Assembly: GCA_008711295.1 (NCBI GenBank)
Contig: VUYV01000295.1
Location: forward strand, 518,813-582,812
Length of the DNA: 64,000 bases
From: Anarhynchus alexandrinus
Lineage: Eukaryota; Chordata; Aves; Charadriiformes; Charadriidae
Reading direction: 5' to 3'
The position numbers and the translations under genes are program-made. The notes under the pieces were generated by a model. The model searched no databases, was not told the origin of the DNA, and saw nothing but the letters and a program-made list of their open reading frames with translations. Position 1 is the first letter of the stretch. Every line of letters starts with the position of its first letter. Positions 35,330 to 47,798 of the stretch are shown here, piece by piece.

Positions 35330-38300
35330 GTAAACACGGCCCCGGGGGGGAGCGGAGGGGGGGGGCGGTGGAGGCGGCCTGGCGGGCCCGGGCCCCGCTG
35401 CCCCTCCCGGGCCGGGGCAGAGCGGCGGGGGCAGCGCCTTGTTTACACAGGGCGTCGGGAGAACATGGCAGCCCGGGCGGGCTGGCCGGTGGCTGTCATG
35501 CGTAGCTCGGTCCTGCCGTGCGGGCGGTGGGGTAGCCCCGCCGCGCCTGGTAGTCGCCCTGCCCCGGTGTAGCCTGGCTAAACAGCTCGTGTCTGGCGTA
35601 TTTTTAATTACGCCTCACCGCGCCCGTGAGATGTTTGGGTTAGCTCTGGTGTTCGTGTTTATCTGTTACCTTTTTGGGTGTGTTCTCTCATGTCTCTCTT
35701 CCCCCCCCCCACTTAAATAATTCAGTTCTTCACGCTGCGTGTTGTTCCCTCCCTTATGGCTAATCACTGTCACGCTCCTTGTGACTTGGTTGTTTTGGTG
35801 TTTTTTTTAATCATTTAACTTCTTTAGCAAAGCCAGCTGTCAGTTTAAGAATATTCAGTTTGTGAGGAGGGTTCTCCATCCGCTGAGTTCGTCTCTTGTA
35901 GTGCTTTGAAGTTCTCTGTCTTCCTTGTGCTGATAATTGTTCACCTTTGTTGCAATTTAATCATAAAGCTTTTTGGCACTTCCTGATTAGCGTATATATG
36001 CATCAGAATTTGGTAGCTTCCTACTTAGTCAAGACAAATGGAATAGAATGAAGTTGAGCCCAGGGATATAGGAATATATATAGAGAAAGAATTGTTGAGA
36101 TTCATAAAAACAACACTAACAATAAAATTTCAAAGCAATTCAGATATTTCTATGCCCTAAAAATGTAGAAGTGGCGTTTTTGCATGGTTCATGCTATAAG
36201 CTTGAAATGAGGCAGAAGTGTGAACACTGGTGATTTGGGGAAAGCTTGGAGAATGTAAGAGTTTTGGATCGCTTTATACAGATGTCTGTTATTAGTGTAT
36301 GCTGAAAAACCCATATACTTGTTTGAGAAGGGATGTCATGAAGCTGTCTATTATGCTGGAGAGTGACTATTACCACAAAACTTAATTTTATTTCAAGGAT
36401 CTTAAAGAAATACAAGTCTAAAAAACTGTCCGTAATGGGTCTGATCCAAGATCCTCTTCCTCCCTCTCCTCTCACTCCATCTCTGATAGTGGACAGGATC
36501 AGATGGTTTAGAAAAGTTCTGGGAACAGGATGGATATTTTGTATGGTACCTTCGGTGACATACTCTTTTCATCTCTCAGGTTTCAGCAATATCTGATTCA
36601 GAAGGTCCCTAAACTTCAAACTGCATGTGCATCATTGTGTTTAATAGTCGTGTAAGCCATTCAGGGCCTTTACCTCCATAAAGCTGTCTAACTTAAATCT
36701 TATAATTTACTCTTTTGACCTCTAGAATATCCTATGAAAATGATTTGCATAGTTTGCCTGCACTACCTTCTTTTCTGTCTGTGTTTTTGTTTTTTTTCTT
36801 TTAACCCGCATCCTCACCATTTAATTTCATCTGTCTCTGCTCTTTTATTATGTAAAACGATGAATAATTGCTCCCTACTCTGGCTTGTTGGGGAGTGGAA
36901 ATGGATGTTAAGGACCAACAATTGACACGGTGGAAAGAGAAGTGCTGGTACAAAGTAAGGGTACGTGTATGAGACTTCTGTCAGAGGGAAGAGAAGGTTT
37001 CAGGGGATCTTTAAATAGAGAGCAGTGGGAAGAGAGCCTGCTAATAGGATGAAATACGGGAAGGTCCAGAAGCAGCCTGCTGAAGCCACAAAGCTTTTTG
37101 CAGAACGTTAATAGTTTTTAAGTGATTATAAGCTTATATGTTTTGGGGCTCATCAGCTTTAGCTATTGAGGTTTCAGAGCAAACTTCGGATGGTCAGATT
37201 ATCAAATTAAATATGTATGGAAGGAGTTCCTCTAGTTTCTTACTGGATTTGGTACCTTGTTAATTTGATCCACTGTGGTAATTTCTGTTCATTCAGCAAT
37301 AAAATTATTGCCTTGTTGTATGGAGACTTCTGAAGTGTGATGTGGCCAGGACTAGGTGGTTCCTCATTTTTATTTCGTTTTCAATAACTTTTAGTGATTG
37401 GTGTAATTTATAAGGTACTATAAATTGCATGGATTGTCTGTTTTGTTCCCCTGATATTGTGGATGCAAAGATTTACTTTGTACCCTCTTTTTGAGCTCAC
37501 CCCCTGATTCTTTAGCTACTTGCAAGTTTAATTTTTTCTTCTCTCTCAGCTTTTACAGTAACTTAATTTTTCAGTTTTTAGACTTGTTCTGGGTTTCAAA
37601 AAAAAAAAAAAGAAGTTAATACAGCATAATACAGCATGTCTTCTACAAATGTCAGTGTGAATCAGTTAGCCAGAGCTGTAAAAAATATCTGGGAAAATGT
37701 CTTTAAAAAGAACTTTCAGTCAACACAAAAAACTTTTTATAGTGTGCACTATGGTTTATATGTACTGGAGTGATAGTGACATGTACTGGTATGTTTGAGG
37801 TGCTGCCTATGAAAGACCACCTTTGTACCCTTGGAAGCCTTGTTTAGAGTTAATGGGATTCTGCAATGATCTTGGCTGGTGTATTTCTGTACGTATAACT
37901 AATTTCATTTTCAAGCCCGTTTCCTTAACTTCTTTTTGATTAAACCAAAGGAAGGCCTTTTTGAAAAAAGTTGTGTGTGATGCTACTGCTGGCTGCAGTC
38001 CTGCTCTTGCGGTTGCATCTGTGTAGGTATCCGCATAAATCTCTCCTCGGGATTTGGGATGCCAGCTGAATAAAAGGGGGACATTGTTCCAAGTACTCTT
38101 ATGTTTCTTCTGAGTGCTGCGGGAGCAGCTGCCTCTCATCACTGCTGCCCAGTCTTCTGCATGTTTGTCTTGTTTTCATGTGTGGGTATGAGTGTGTGCA
38201 TCTTTTTCTCAAATTTATTTCAGTTTAAATAAAAATGTATTATTAAACTATTTGCAGATTTGTATTTAGAGTTATATTTTGAAGCTAGTCCTAAATAACT

Positions 38301-41300
38301 TTGGTTTTAGTCTGGCCTAGTAGAGGTGACACTCTGCCATCCTTTCCACACTGTTTTTTCAATTATTATTTTTAATTCTGTTCAGCTGCATGTTTGCTTC
38401 ACTGTTAACTTGATAGGTGGTTATGCACAGGGGGATTGACTTAGTTTTTGTGGGACTGCTGTGTGTTCATCACAGTTGTGATTTGCAGTGTTTTTAAGCT
38501 TCTGGTAGCTGCTGAAACGTAAGAGGAGCGTTTGGATTTCTTGTAGGCAGACACTCAGATACATAATGTAGGCCATATAAATGTACTATTAAATACGTGA
38601 ATAAACTGTTTGGTATTTTGCAGCCTTTATGACAAGTGCCCTGTAGCCTCTGAAGATGTACGTGCTGTAATTGATCTTCTTGACCAGTGAAAACTATCAA
38701 AAACTTTGAGTCTTTGTTGCATCTTTTGTAGTGGTACAGTTAGAAACTTCTTGCTGTTGAGGCAAAGAGTGTGGCTTCAAGATTCAGATTTTTGTACTAT
38801 TTTTTTTTTTTGAGTGTGAGAGCACCTAGGCTTATTTTTCTTTTCCCATGAGATATGTATAAAAATAACGGATGACGCAGTAAAGCTGTTTTCCCTGTTG
38901 TAAGGGATATTCCAAATGTTCCAGAACTAGTTTCTTTCTGCATTTTCCATGACCAGGAAGAACAGGAGTGGATGTCAGATTTGTGACAAAATTATTTGGT
39001 CATCTCTTTTGGAAATGTTAGATGTTTTGTGGTTTTGTTTTTTTTTTTTCCCTCTGATGTTCTTCCATATTGTGCTTTGTCATAAGCACCTGTCCAGAGA
39101 GGAATTAAATTTGTAGTATGTGTTTTTTGTTGTTTGTTTGGTTGTTTGGTTTTTTTTCCTCCCCCCCCAATCTTTCAAAAATCACCTTGTTTTGTAATTC
39201 AAAACCAGTCATACTTTGAACCAGCTTCCATGCTGGCTGATTTTATCACCAGAGATAACCTGGTTTCTTACAAACCAGAATCATCTCTTAAGAATCTGAG
39301 TCTAATTGTCTTTTGGCCTTTTTGTCTCAGTTAGCCTTGGGAAATGTGAATTTTGGAACTGATTTCTGAAAGTGGCTAGGCAGTCTTTTCCTTTTACAGA
39401 AGTCAAATTAGTTGTGACTTGCTATAGAGAGGAGGGGAAATAGATTCATTATTCTACTGAAAATCGAGGGAGAGGCGAAAAGTGTTCCACAAGGACATAC
39501 TGCTTAGGGAAAGGGAAGAGGGCAGATGCTTAGCTGGTTCATTCAGAAAGGGGTGCTTCTGCCGCAATCTAACAAATGCTTAGGTGTGTGGGGTGTGTTT
39601 GTGAGTTTGTTTTAACTTAGAACTTCTAAACCATACTGAAGTGAAACTCTCCCACTTGCTGGCCAGTGGGCTTGCCTTATTCCCCACCCAGTCAGGGTTT
39701 TGAAAAGGTTGCTGAATAGCAAGACTCTTAGGATGAAGTTCAAATCCTGTTATATAAAGACTCTGGGTCTTTCATTTATTCCTTCCCTGGACTGTTCTGT
39801 GGCATCAGTTTAAAGATACCGTCCTTTTAATGAGTGCTAATGCTTAGCATCTCACTCATTCTGCGTATTTTCCTCTGTAAGGTTCTTGCTTACTATGAAT
39901 TTCTGCTGCAACTGGAAAATGAGGATTATCATTTATGTTCCTGCATTGCCCTATGTTCACTTCTATAGGTAATTAGCAATTCATGTAGAGATAAATCAGC
40001 ACAAAAGTAATCTAAACTTCTTGTAACCTAGGAGACAGAAATAGCAGGTTTTTGACATAACCTGATCTAGTACACAGTATTAAGTGTTTTCAGTTGCTAC
40101 AATTTGGCAGCTGTTTGGACACCTGTGTGGGATTATTGTACATAAAATATGAATATACAGTACACATGGTCTAGTGTATGATTGTTTATTTGCATTAATA
40201 TACTGCATGAGAATCAAATTAGCTTTGTGACATGCTTAAGCTATGCAAAGGTACTGCAGAAAGGGCTATATATTCTTACGTAGATACAAGTCTGAGTTGT
40301 TGGAGTAATGCTGATGTTTGAACTTGGTTGGAGGCTGTGCTTCCAAACTAAAATATAATTTCCATTTTGGACTTCTCTTTTGGGTAATGATTGCTTGGCA
40401 GTATTTCTAGTATGGATGTAGATGGAAAATGGTAGAAGAGGAAAAAGTCTTTTTAAGGTAATAGTGATTCTTTTTTTTTCCTCCTGATTGATTATTTTAG
40501 TGTATTCATAAACAGGTGTTTTCCTACTTTACATATTTCTGAATTTAAAGACTTTTGAGATAATGTGGTAATTGATAGGCAGGTAAGGATAGACTTTTTG
40601 TGCTGAAAGCCTGGAGGGTGACAGGTGTAAATGGCTGCAAGGATGCTAGTTAAAGATTTTCCAGCTTCAATCTTGTTTGGGGAGCAGAGGAGGTCTTTGC
40701 TTTCTCTTTCATTAAGGAAAGTGTTGATAATGAAAAAAAGTGGTGCTAGCTTTGCAAATGAAATAATGGAAAATAAAGTATTACCGTGTTGGTTTTCCTG
40801 TGCTATTACAAATGAAATATTTTTGGGTATGCATCATGCTTTCTCATGTCCAGCTGACTGCCTATGTAAACAAAAAATGCCTTATTTTTTTTTCTAAGTT
40901 GCATATATTTTTTTTCTTTTCTTTTGAGGCATATCTTGTGCTTATTTTGCTGCTACTGTGACAGTGATTTAAGATAATCTTCTGTTCTTGAGTTTTGTTT
41001 TGTGAGGATTAATTGCCTAGAAAGTTGCTATCAGAATTTATTCTCCTTTTTGTGTGTAAGGGTGAAAAACATGAGTAACTTACTCTGTTGTGCTGGGGGG
41101 GGGGTGTTGTTCAGTGGGGTTTTGCTGCTGTTGTTGTTGTTTGGTGTGTTTTTGTAATAACCTGCCATCCACTGTGTGGCTACTGACTGTGTGCTAAGTT
41201 GGTGTGGTAACATAAATGATGCCTTTCTGAGCATATTTTTATGGTATGCTGAAGGATCCTTAATACCTTGTTAAATGAAAGTTTTTAAACAGTTTTGGCA

Positions 41301-42048
41301 TAGTACATTTGTGTTGACTTTCTTGCTTAGTTGACATCCAGTCGGGGAGATCAGTAATTGTAGTTTTTACTAGTATGCCTAAGCTATTGTGCCTATAAAG
41401 TTTTCCATGCCCATAGGAAGCCCAGTTACTCTGCATGAATCTGAGCTAGCTTGTCCCTATATGTGCGAGATTAATTTAGTTTAAGCTGGCTGCCTGCTCG
41501 TGAAAAGCAGGCTTATTGAGTTTAACCGTTGGAGTACTAATTATAATTTTTTTTCTTCTGTATGTGTTGGGAGATCCTGTTTTCTTGCAGACCTTGGTGA
41601 TTGTGCTAGCTTTCTAAATGGATGGATTTTATTAAAAATGCTGGGCTAAATTCTGGCTTCTGTTATAAAGCATTGATCTCAGTGGAGTTACTTGCAAGGG
41701 TAATTGATATCAGATTGGGTTCTTATGTCTCACGTGGAGTATGTGCTTTCTGTTGTACAGCTAAGAAGCCAAACTTCTTAGTTTGCATCTTGAAGTAGTA
41801 AACTGCTCCTCACATCACAAGGCTTATGAACACAGATTATTTGTCTCTTCCAAAGACAGGATATGAGTAATAATATTTATTCAGAATAAATAAATAGCAG
41901 TTGTTTAGAAACAAAGTACTGCTGTTAATCTAGTTTTGAAGAAATTCACAAAGGTGGAGGTTTGTAACTTCAGTGAGTCCATGGTATACCCAAAGTAAAG
42001 CATTATGATGTGGAACTACTTTTTTTGGGACTCCTAAGATTTTTTTTC

Positions 42049-42061
42049 GGGGGGGGGGGGG
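42049..42061. repeat. G homopolymer, 13 bases
   Basis: A run of thirteen G after a poly-T run. The length in the assembly may be inexact. Confidence 0.85.
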
Positions 42062-42513
42062 AAGAGGAAGTGCTACAATACTTTTTATTTCAAAGAAAAC
42101 TGTAGATTAGAAATTAGGTATGTATTTGTGAGGTGTGTATTATATGTGCATTGCTTAAAAGAGGCAGTGTGTTTGAAAGCTTTATCAAACTAGTTGTGAA
42201 ACTGTAGCTTTATGAAATGACTATGAAACTAGTAGAACAAAGAAGCAAATGTAACAAAAAGTCTCCTAATTTAATAGGAAAACAGTAACTTTAGATAAGC
42301 TGCACTAACTCAAACGTATGTATGTCTCAAAAAAACTAGTTGATATTTGACCTCAGTGAAAAAGTCATGATTTTGACCGATGGAAAAATATCTGAGGATA
42401 TTATTTGTTTTTAGACTTGTGTGAAATTTAAGGAATTGTGAAGAACTAAACTGAAAATCTATTACCTTAGTGTTAAAAGTTAGTGTGACGCTTGTGTTGC
42501 ATGGCAATATTCA

Positions 42514-42538
42514 GTGTTAACTTTACCAAAGTTAACAC
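42514..42538. other. perfect 11-base inverted repeat, 3-base loop
   Basis: GTGTTAACTTT, ACC, AAAGTTAACAC. Both arms contain GTTAAC. It lies 137 bases before the ELF2 ATG exon acceptor. It could be a paired transcription factor site or an RNA hairpin in the intron. Confidence 0.75.
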
Positions 42539-42675
42539 GTTCTGACGCATCTGTTGTGTTCACTGATGACCTCGTTTGATGTAGAGATGTAGCATGCAAT
42601 AGCTTTCATAAATGTTGGAAGACTTTTGAATGTGAACTATGCCAGTAACTTCCTTAAAATTATTTTGTGTTTCAG

Positions 42676-42871
42676 CCACCTCTGCCTAGCTGTTTAACAG
42701 AAGTGGATTGTGAATTTAAGCCTTGGATAACCTCCGGTTGTCAGCATTACTGTCTTCAGGATAGACAACAGCACTCAAAGTGACTTCAGGGGATGCACAA
42801 TGACATCAGTAGTGGTTGACACTGGAGGCCCTGGCCTGGAGTTCGACAGCAATGGAATAAAAAATAAAGAG
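42676..42871 (+). CDS. ELF2: ELF2 start exon (5'UTR plus first 24 codons)
   Basis: The acceptor TGTGTTTCAG ends at 42675 and the donor GAG|GTTAGA begins at 42872. Coding starts at ATG 42800-42802, with A at position -3. It reads MTSVVVDTGGPGLEFDSNG and then IKNKE, aligned with the MTSAVVDSGG start I recall for human ELF2 long isoforms and keeping the VVD.GG..LE..SNG pattern. The 124 bases before the ATG are 5'UTR. An out-of-frame ATG at 42793 overlaps the start (separate entry). The exon ends in phase 0. The start region is more divergent than the following exons. Confidence 0.88.
42793..42819 (+). promoter_or_regulatory. overlapping uORF at ELF2 start
   Basis: An ATG seven bases upstream of the ELF2 ATG, with G at -3, opens an eight-codon frame (MHNDISSG) ending at TGA 42817-42819, inside the main coding region in another frame. 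Such an overlapping uORF is expected to reduce or tune initiation at the main ATG. No other ATG lies in the visible 5'UTR of this exon. Confidence 0.6.
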
Positions 42872-43850
42872 GTTAGAAAAATAAAGAGCATTTATTTACT
42901 AACAAACTTTACACCTTTTATCTTAATTTGAAAGAAGAATTAACTGTAAACTTCCTGCAAAAAGCAAGTGAAATGGGTTAGAGATTCTTGTGTGAGGATG
43001 AAGAGAACAGCCCATTTTTCAAATATCTTTTATTAGATTTTATTATCACAGAGAAGTGGAAGCAGTAAGTCTTGAACTCTGCAGTACAACTGTAGACTGG
43101 GTTTACAAAATTAAATTCTGTACTAGGCGTCTCTTTAAAGAGCTCAAATGTGTCTTGAGGTGTAGAATGAGATGAGCAGAACAATACAAGGACCTTTTTC
43201 AGAGTTAGCCAAGGTGCTGTATTTGCTTGTTTTCTGCATTCTTATCAACAAATAATAAATATATTCTACTATACTGTAGCTCATAGTAAATTAAATCTGG
43301 CAGGGTTCCACTTCTGCAACACTTCAACAGATTAAATGTGCTGTTACAGACATTTTGAACCTCAAATAAGTAGAGATAGGCATATGGGCTTTGAAGTAGC
43401 CAGTTCTTTTGTGATAGCTTACATACTTAATCCAAAACATGAGTGTTCATAAAATAGAGGTCAGATGTAGGTATGTTGCAGTACACACGCAAAGCGTTGA
43501 TTACATTTTGTGAAGCAGAGGGAGAAGAAACACTTCCCACAGCTGAATGTCTTAATTAGAAAGCTTGCTCTTTTTCAATGTCTTAAAGCTGTCTGATGCT
43601 TTAAATTTTAAGCGCTTAAAGCCAGGAAGATAATTTTGAGATTCAGGAAGGTCCCTTTGGTGGATGATAAGCTATCTTTTATTTTTTTAATCTCTTGCTT
43701 TAGAAGAAAATTTCCTTTAAAAATCTTTAAAATCATTATTCCATAAAATATGTAATAGCATAAGAGGAAAATATTTCTGTAGAGTTCAACAATAGAGTGC
43801 AGTATTGAGAGTGTGTTTTTTTGGTTTTGATTTTTTTTTTCTTTCTGTAG
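42872..43850 (+). other. ELF2: ELF2 intron
   Basis: A 979-base AT-rich intron ending in a strong T-rich tract and CTGTAG. The minus-strand open frame at 42978-43184 has no recognisable content. Confidence 0.8.
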
Positions 43851-44016
43851 GAAAATGAGCCAGTCTCTGAATTCCCAGCAGTGATTGTGGAGCCAGTTCC
43901 TAGTGCCAGACTAGAACAGGGTTACGCTGCTCAGGTGCTGGTTTATGATGACGAGACTTACCTGATGCAAGATGTAGCAGAGGAACAAGAAATTGAGACT
44001 GAAACTGTGGAAACAG
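43851..44016 (+). CDS. ELF2: ELF2 Elf-1 N-domain exon
   Basis: The exon follows TTTCTTTCTGTAG and ends ACAG|GTAGAT (phase 1). It reads ENEPVSEFPAVIVEPVPS, then ARLEQGYAAQVLVYDDETY and MQDVAEEQEIETETVET. This is the highly conserved acidic N-terminal block of the ELF1/ELF2 family that acts as an activation domain and is found only in the long (NERF-2-type) isoforms. The change of composition to Asp/Glu at its C-terminal end is typical. It joins in frame to exons on both sides. Confidence 0.95.
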
Positions 44017-47000
44017 GTAGATGACTTATAATATTCTTTTTTCCATGAGATTTTCTTAATTTTAGAAGGTCCTGAGGAATGTGACTTTTTATTTACCCAC
44101 GGGATGGAGATCCTGACCTGGTTTCACATCTCTTCATGCTAAACTTAGTTTTACTTAGGTTCAGTGGTGACGGGATTGGGGCTTGGCAAGTAAAAATGTC
44201 CCCTTAGGTTCAGGGCGCTGCATTCTAACACCGTGTACCCTCATAAGTGGGCAGATCTTCATTTATATCTTTGTTACTTATTTATGCAGGGGGTTAACCA
44301 GACAACTAAACTTGGAGTTTCTAAAAATCAGCTGAGCCAGGAAGCTGGTTAGAATTTAGTTTCACAATGTGTCTGAGCCAGATAACCGCAGGGCAGCTGG
44401 CAATATGGACCGCGCAGTTCTATTTACCCTGTCTTCCAAATCTTCCCCCATCGCTTGAGCTCTGTCCTTTGGTTCTTGGTCCAAGAGCGGTTTTATTGCT
44501 GGTTTAGTGTCAGGAGCGTGTGTCTGGGGGCAGTGGAATTGGACCATTCTTTTATGGGCAAAAAGCCTAATAGTTTGAAATTAACTCAGCTATAATGTAA
44601 AATAATGAGTTATGAACGAAGAAAGGAGTAGAGCTTTGACATTAAAACAGCTGACCTCTTTAGCAATAAGCGTGTATCTTTCTGTACATCTCTGTCCGAA
44701 GAACACAATCAGGAGCTGTGAACTTTCTGAGGGGAGACCAAAGGCTACTTAAACTTTCTGAAGAAACAAAAGTTAGGCTTCTATGGGAGCCTAATTCCAT
44801 CCGACTGCCAGGCTGCTGCTGTGCTGCAGTTCCTGTTGTCCCTCCCGCTTGCTTTCTTGTGCTACTTCTCATACTTGTTGAACCCTTTTTAGCCATTTCA
44901 GTATGCTAATTTTGCAAGAAAAAATAGCAGGGAAAGCCTCAACTGTTCTCTGTTTTTTTGTTGCGTTAACTTTCTGCTGGATTAGCATGCTGATGTGGCT
45001 CAGCCAAGGGCCTGATGAGTGCTGGGGTGAGGAATACATAGAACTGCAACCAAAGGGAGGACAGGTCCTCTCGGGCACTCCATACTGAACTGGTGAGACC
45101 ATGTGACTAGAACATGGGTAGCGTCCGTTCCTTTCCTTGGGCTGCCTAATTTAGAGTTGGAGTTTGAATTCACAATGTCAGGGAAGTGAAACAAAGCTGA
45201 GGGGCTCTTCTCTCAGCTGCTTAACTTTGCAGCCCAGTAAATATATATGTATTCCCATCAGATTAGGTAGGTGTCAGTTCAAATTTCTCCCTAAACAGTG
45301 GATGCAATAGCTCATACATCTTTCTGAATCTGGATGTTAATCTCCTGTAGCACTGCATCAAAAATCACCTATGATCAACTTCATAAGATGTGCATGAACT
45401 AATGGTTCAGGTTTTGGGAGAATACTTGCAACTCCAGTTTACTCAAATGTGTTTTGAATTAAATATGCTAATTACAAGTTAAAGAAATTAATGTAAAAAA
45501 AGGATATATGTTGTTGGTTTTTTATTTTTGACTACGGTAATAAAACTTTTAAGGTTGAAGTGAGGGTGTTCTTCCAAAGAAGCTGAGTTTTATAAATTAA
45601 ACTTGTATTGGATAAAGAACTGGCTGGACGGTTGCACTCNGAAGGCTTTGGCATTCAGAAGTGTTGTTTATAAAACATTAAATATGGTGTTTCTTGTAAG
45701 ATTCTGATAGATTAATGGCTAACAGAACAGTTCTTTTAGGATAAAGAACTACTGCAAATGAACTCTGTATGTTTTTCAAGTATCATTTTCTGCCTATCGT
45801 AAGTTGGTGGAAGTGACAACTAAAAACCTGTCGCTCTTCTGTAGGAATTTTTTTTTAATTTTTATTTAATTTACTGTTCAAAGAAAGAAACATTGCTGCT
45901 TGCAAGTCTTGATATTTGAAAGTACAGTCTTAAAATTTATAGGGCAGTTGATATGATAATTTGGTGAGGTTGTGACTGGAGATGTTAAGGGATGTGTCTT
46001 GACTGCAGATAATTTGGTGGTTTTTTTGTGGTGTGGTGTTTTTTTTTAATTTCACAATAACTTTGTTAATCTGTCCTTAAAAATTTAGTATAATAATACA
46101 AATGATTTTAATATTTTATTAAAACTTTGTTTTAATAGTTTTGATAAAAAATTAAAGATTATGTGCACTAAAAAGCTAATATACAGTAGTATAGAGGAGA
46201 AATTAAAATCTAATGAAGATTTTAAAAACTATTAATAAATATTATCATTTGTGATTCCAAAAGGTCTTTGGGGAGAGAGGTAATCTCCCCTTGCACACCC
46301 GTTCCCATACTCCAACTTTTCTTTATCATTTGTATAGTATATACAGCATTAATCTAATGCAGTTATCATGGTGTAATTATACATGACAGAGAGTAAAGGT
46401 TCTTGCACAGAACTTGTATCTAGTGCTGATGAAAGACGCACTTGGTTTAGTCAGTTCTGAGGGAGGCAGTCTTGTGGGGCATGTATTTTGACTGACATGT
46501 TTTGGTACAGCCAAGAATCTTTCTGAATTCATTGCTCATACAGAGAGGTAAAATGAGTGGAGAGAAAGTATAAAGGCCCCAAGAAACATTACTTTTGGTA
46601 GTGCACCATTATTAGCAATGAGTTGCAGGAGGGTGAATGTGAGCATGTTTTTTTTTTTTATTTTTATTTTTGTAGGGGAAGGGAAGAGATACTGGGCTGT
46701 GGGTAGGAAGCAATTTGATGTTGGAGAGGTGGTAAGAGGTACCATAGTAAATGTTAATGAGAAAGCAGGCTAAGGCAGAAACGAGTAAACAGGGTATAAT
46801 AACATTTATTTAAAGAGCATTTTAAGATGCTGATTTTCTGAAGTACATGCCTTTATTATGCTAATGATACTAATTTAGATAGGCGCAACAGTTCGATTTC
46901 TGTGCATCTTGGAAGAAAAATCCATTGTTGCTAAATTAGTCTCAACTGCTTCTACTTCATAAATGTCAGAATTAATTACTACCAAAAAAAAAATCATGTT

Positions 47001-47756
47001 ATTTGATAAATGTGTAGCAGTTGCACCAAGAATGAGTAGACCTTTTGTGCTTCTAGACTCTATAGACAGCATGGTAAATACTAAAAACCTGTCTTAAAGA
47101 AGTCTTGGCAATATTTGAAATTATACTTATCCACATAACATAATACACACCCAGTTGCCAGTGTCTCTACTGTTGGCCATGGACCTGATCTTTTTTTTTT
47201 CCCTTCTTGTGACAGTCCATTGGCAATTCCAATGACTACTGATTTATGCTTTACAACATTACAACATACATATTCCAAGAGCCTGGAGCTACTTTGCAGC
47301 TAAGCTAAAGCTGCGTAATTTAGTAAAATATAGCATTATTCTAGACTTCAGAGATAGGGATTAGTACCCTTTGTGATAAATCTAGTGGGGTAGCTGAAGT
47401 GGTAAAATTTACTTAGGATACTAAAGAGATGATTTGTGCTGTGCATTGAATGGTTCTATCTGTGGTTTGCTATTCTGTGATTAGGTTTGAGGCTGTGTGG
47501 ACTGTGAGGACTGTCAGTGTTGATTCAAGGGCAGAATTGGGACCCGTAATGATTTGTATTAAAAGACTTCTCACATTTATGAAATCACAATTCAAATAAA
47601 ATATACTATATAATCATTATAAATAGCCATATCTATAAATACTGATGAATCTTTCTTTAATTCTAGTGGAGTATGGGGGGTGGTTCCTGTCAGACTCCTT
47701 CCAGCCTGTTCCCTGCTAATCTATCTTGAGTCATTAATTGAGGATTATTAATTATA

Positions 47757-47798
47757 ATTAATCCTTTAACTATAAAATTAATCCATTAACTATAAAAG
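47757..47798. repeat. AT-rich tandem duplication
   Basis: Two adjacent copies of about 20 bases, ATTAATCCTTTAACTATAAA and ATTAATCCATTAACTATAAA, differ at one base. Confidence 0.85.

Larger units (their letters stand above)
34600..35560 (+). promoter_or_regulatory. ELF2: CpG island, probable ELF2 upstream promoter
   Basis: GC content and CpG frequency rise sharply on both sides of the gap at 34864-35329. A GC-rich run with G blocks at 35343-35370 resembles Sp1/G-quadruplex sequence. This is the only promoter-like island upstream of the ELF2 ATG exon and lies 7.2 kb before it, so it is the best candidate for the transcription start and a noncoding first exon. The exon itself cannot be delimited because of the gap. 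Confidence 0.7.
35561..42675 (+). other. ELF2: ELF2 5' intron
   Basis: About 7.1 kb of AT-rich sequence between the CpG island and the acceptor before the ATG exon. Homopolymer runs include 13 G at 42049-42061 and about 11 G at 41095-41105. No coding exon or transposon was recognised; additional noncoding 5' exons could be present. Confidence 0.65.

Noticed and set aside
34645..35337. Long minus-strand frame through the first gap
   Set aside because: Made mostly of unknown bases; an artefact of translating N.
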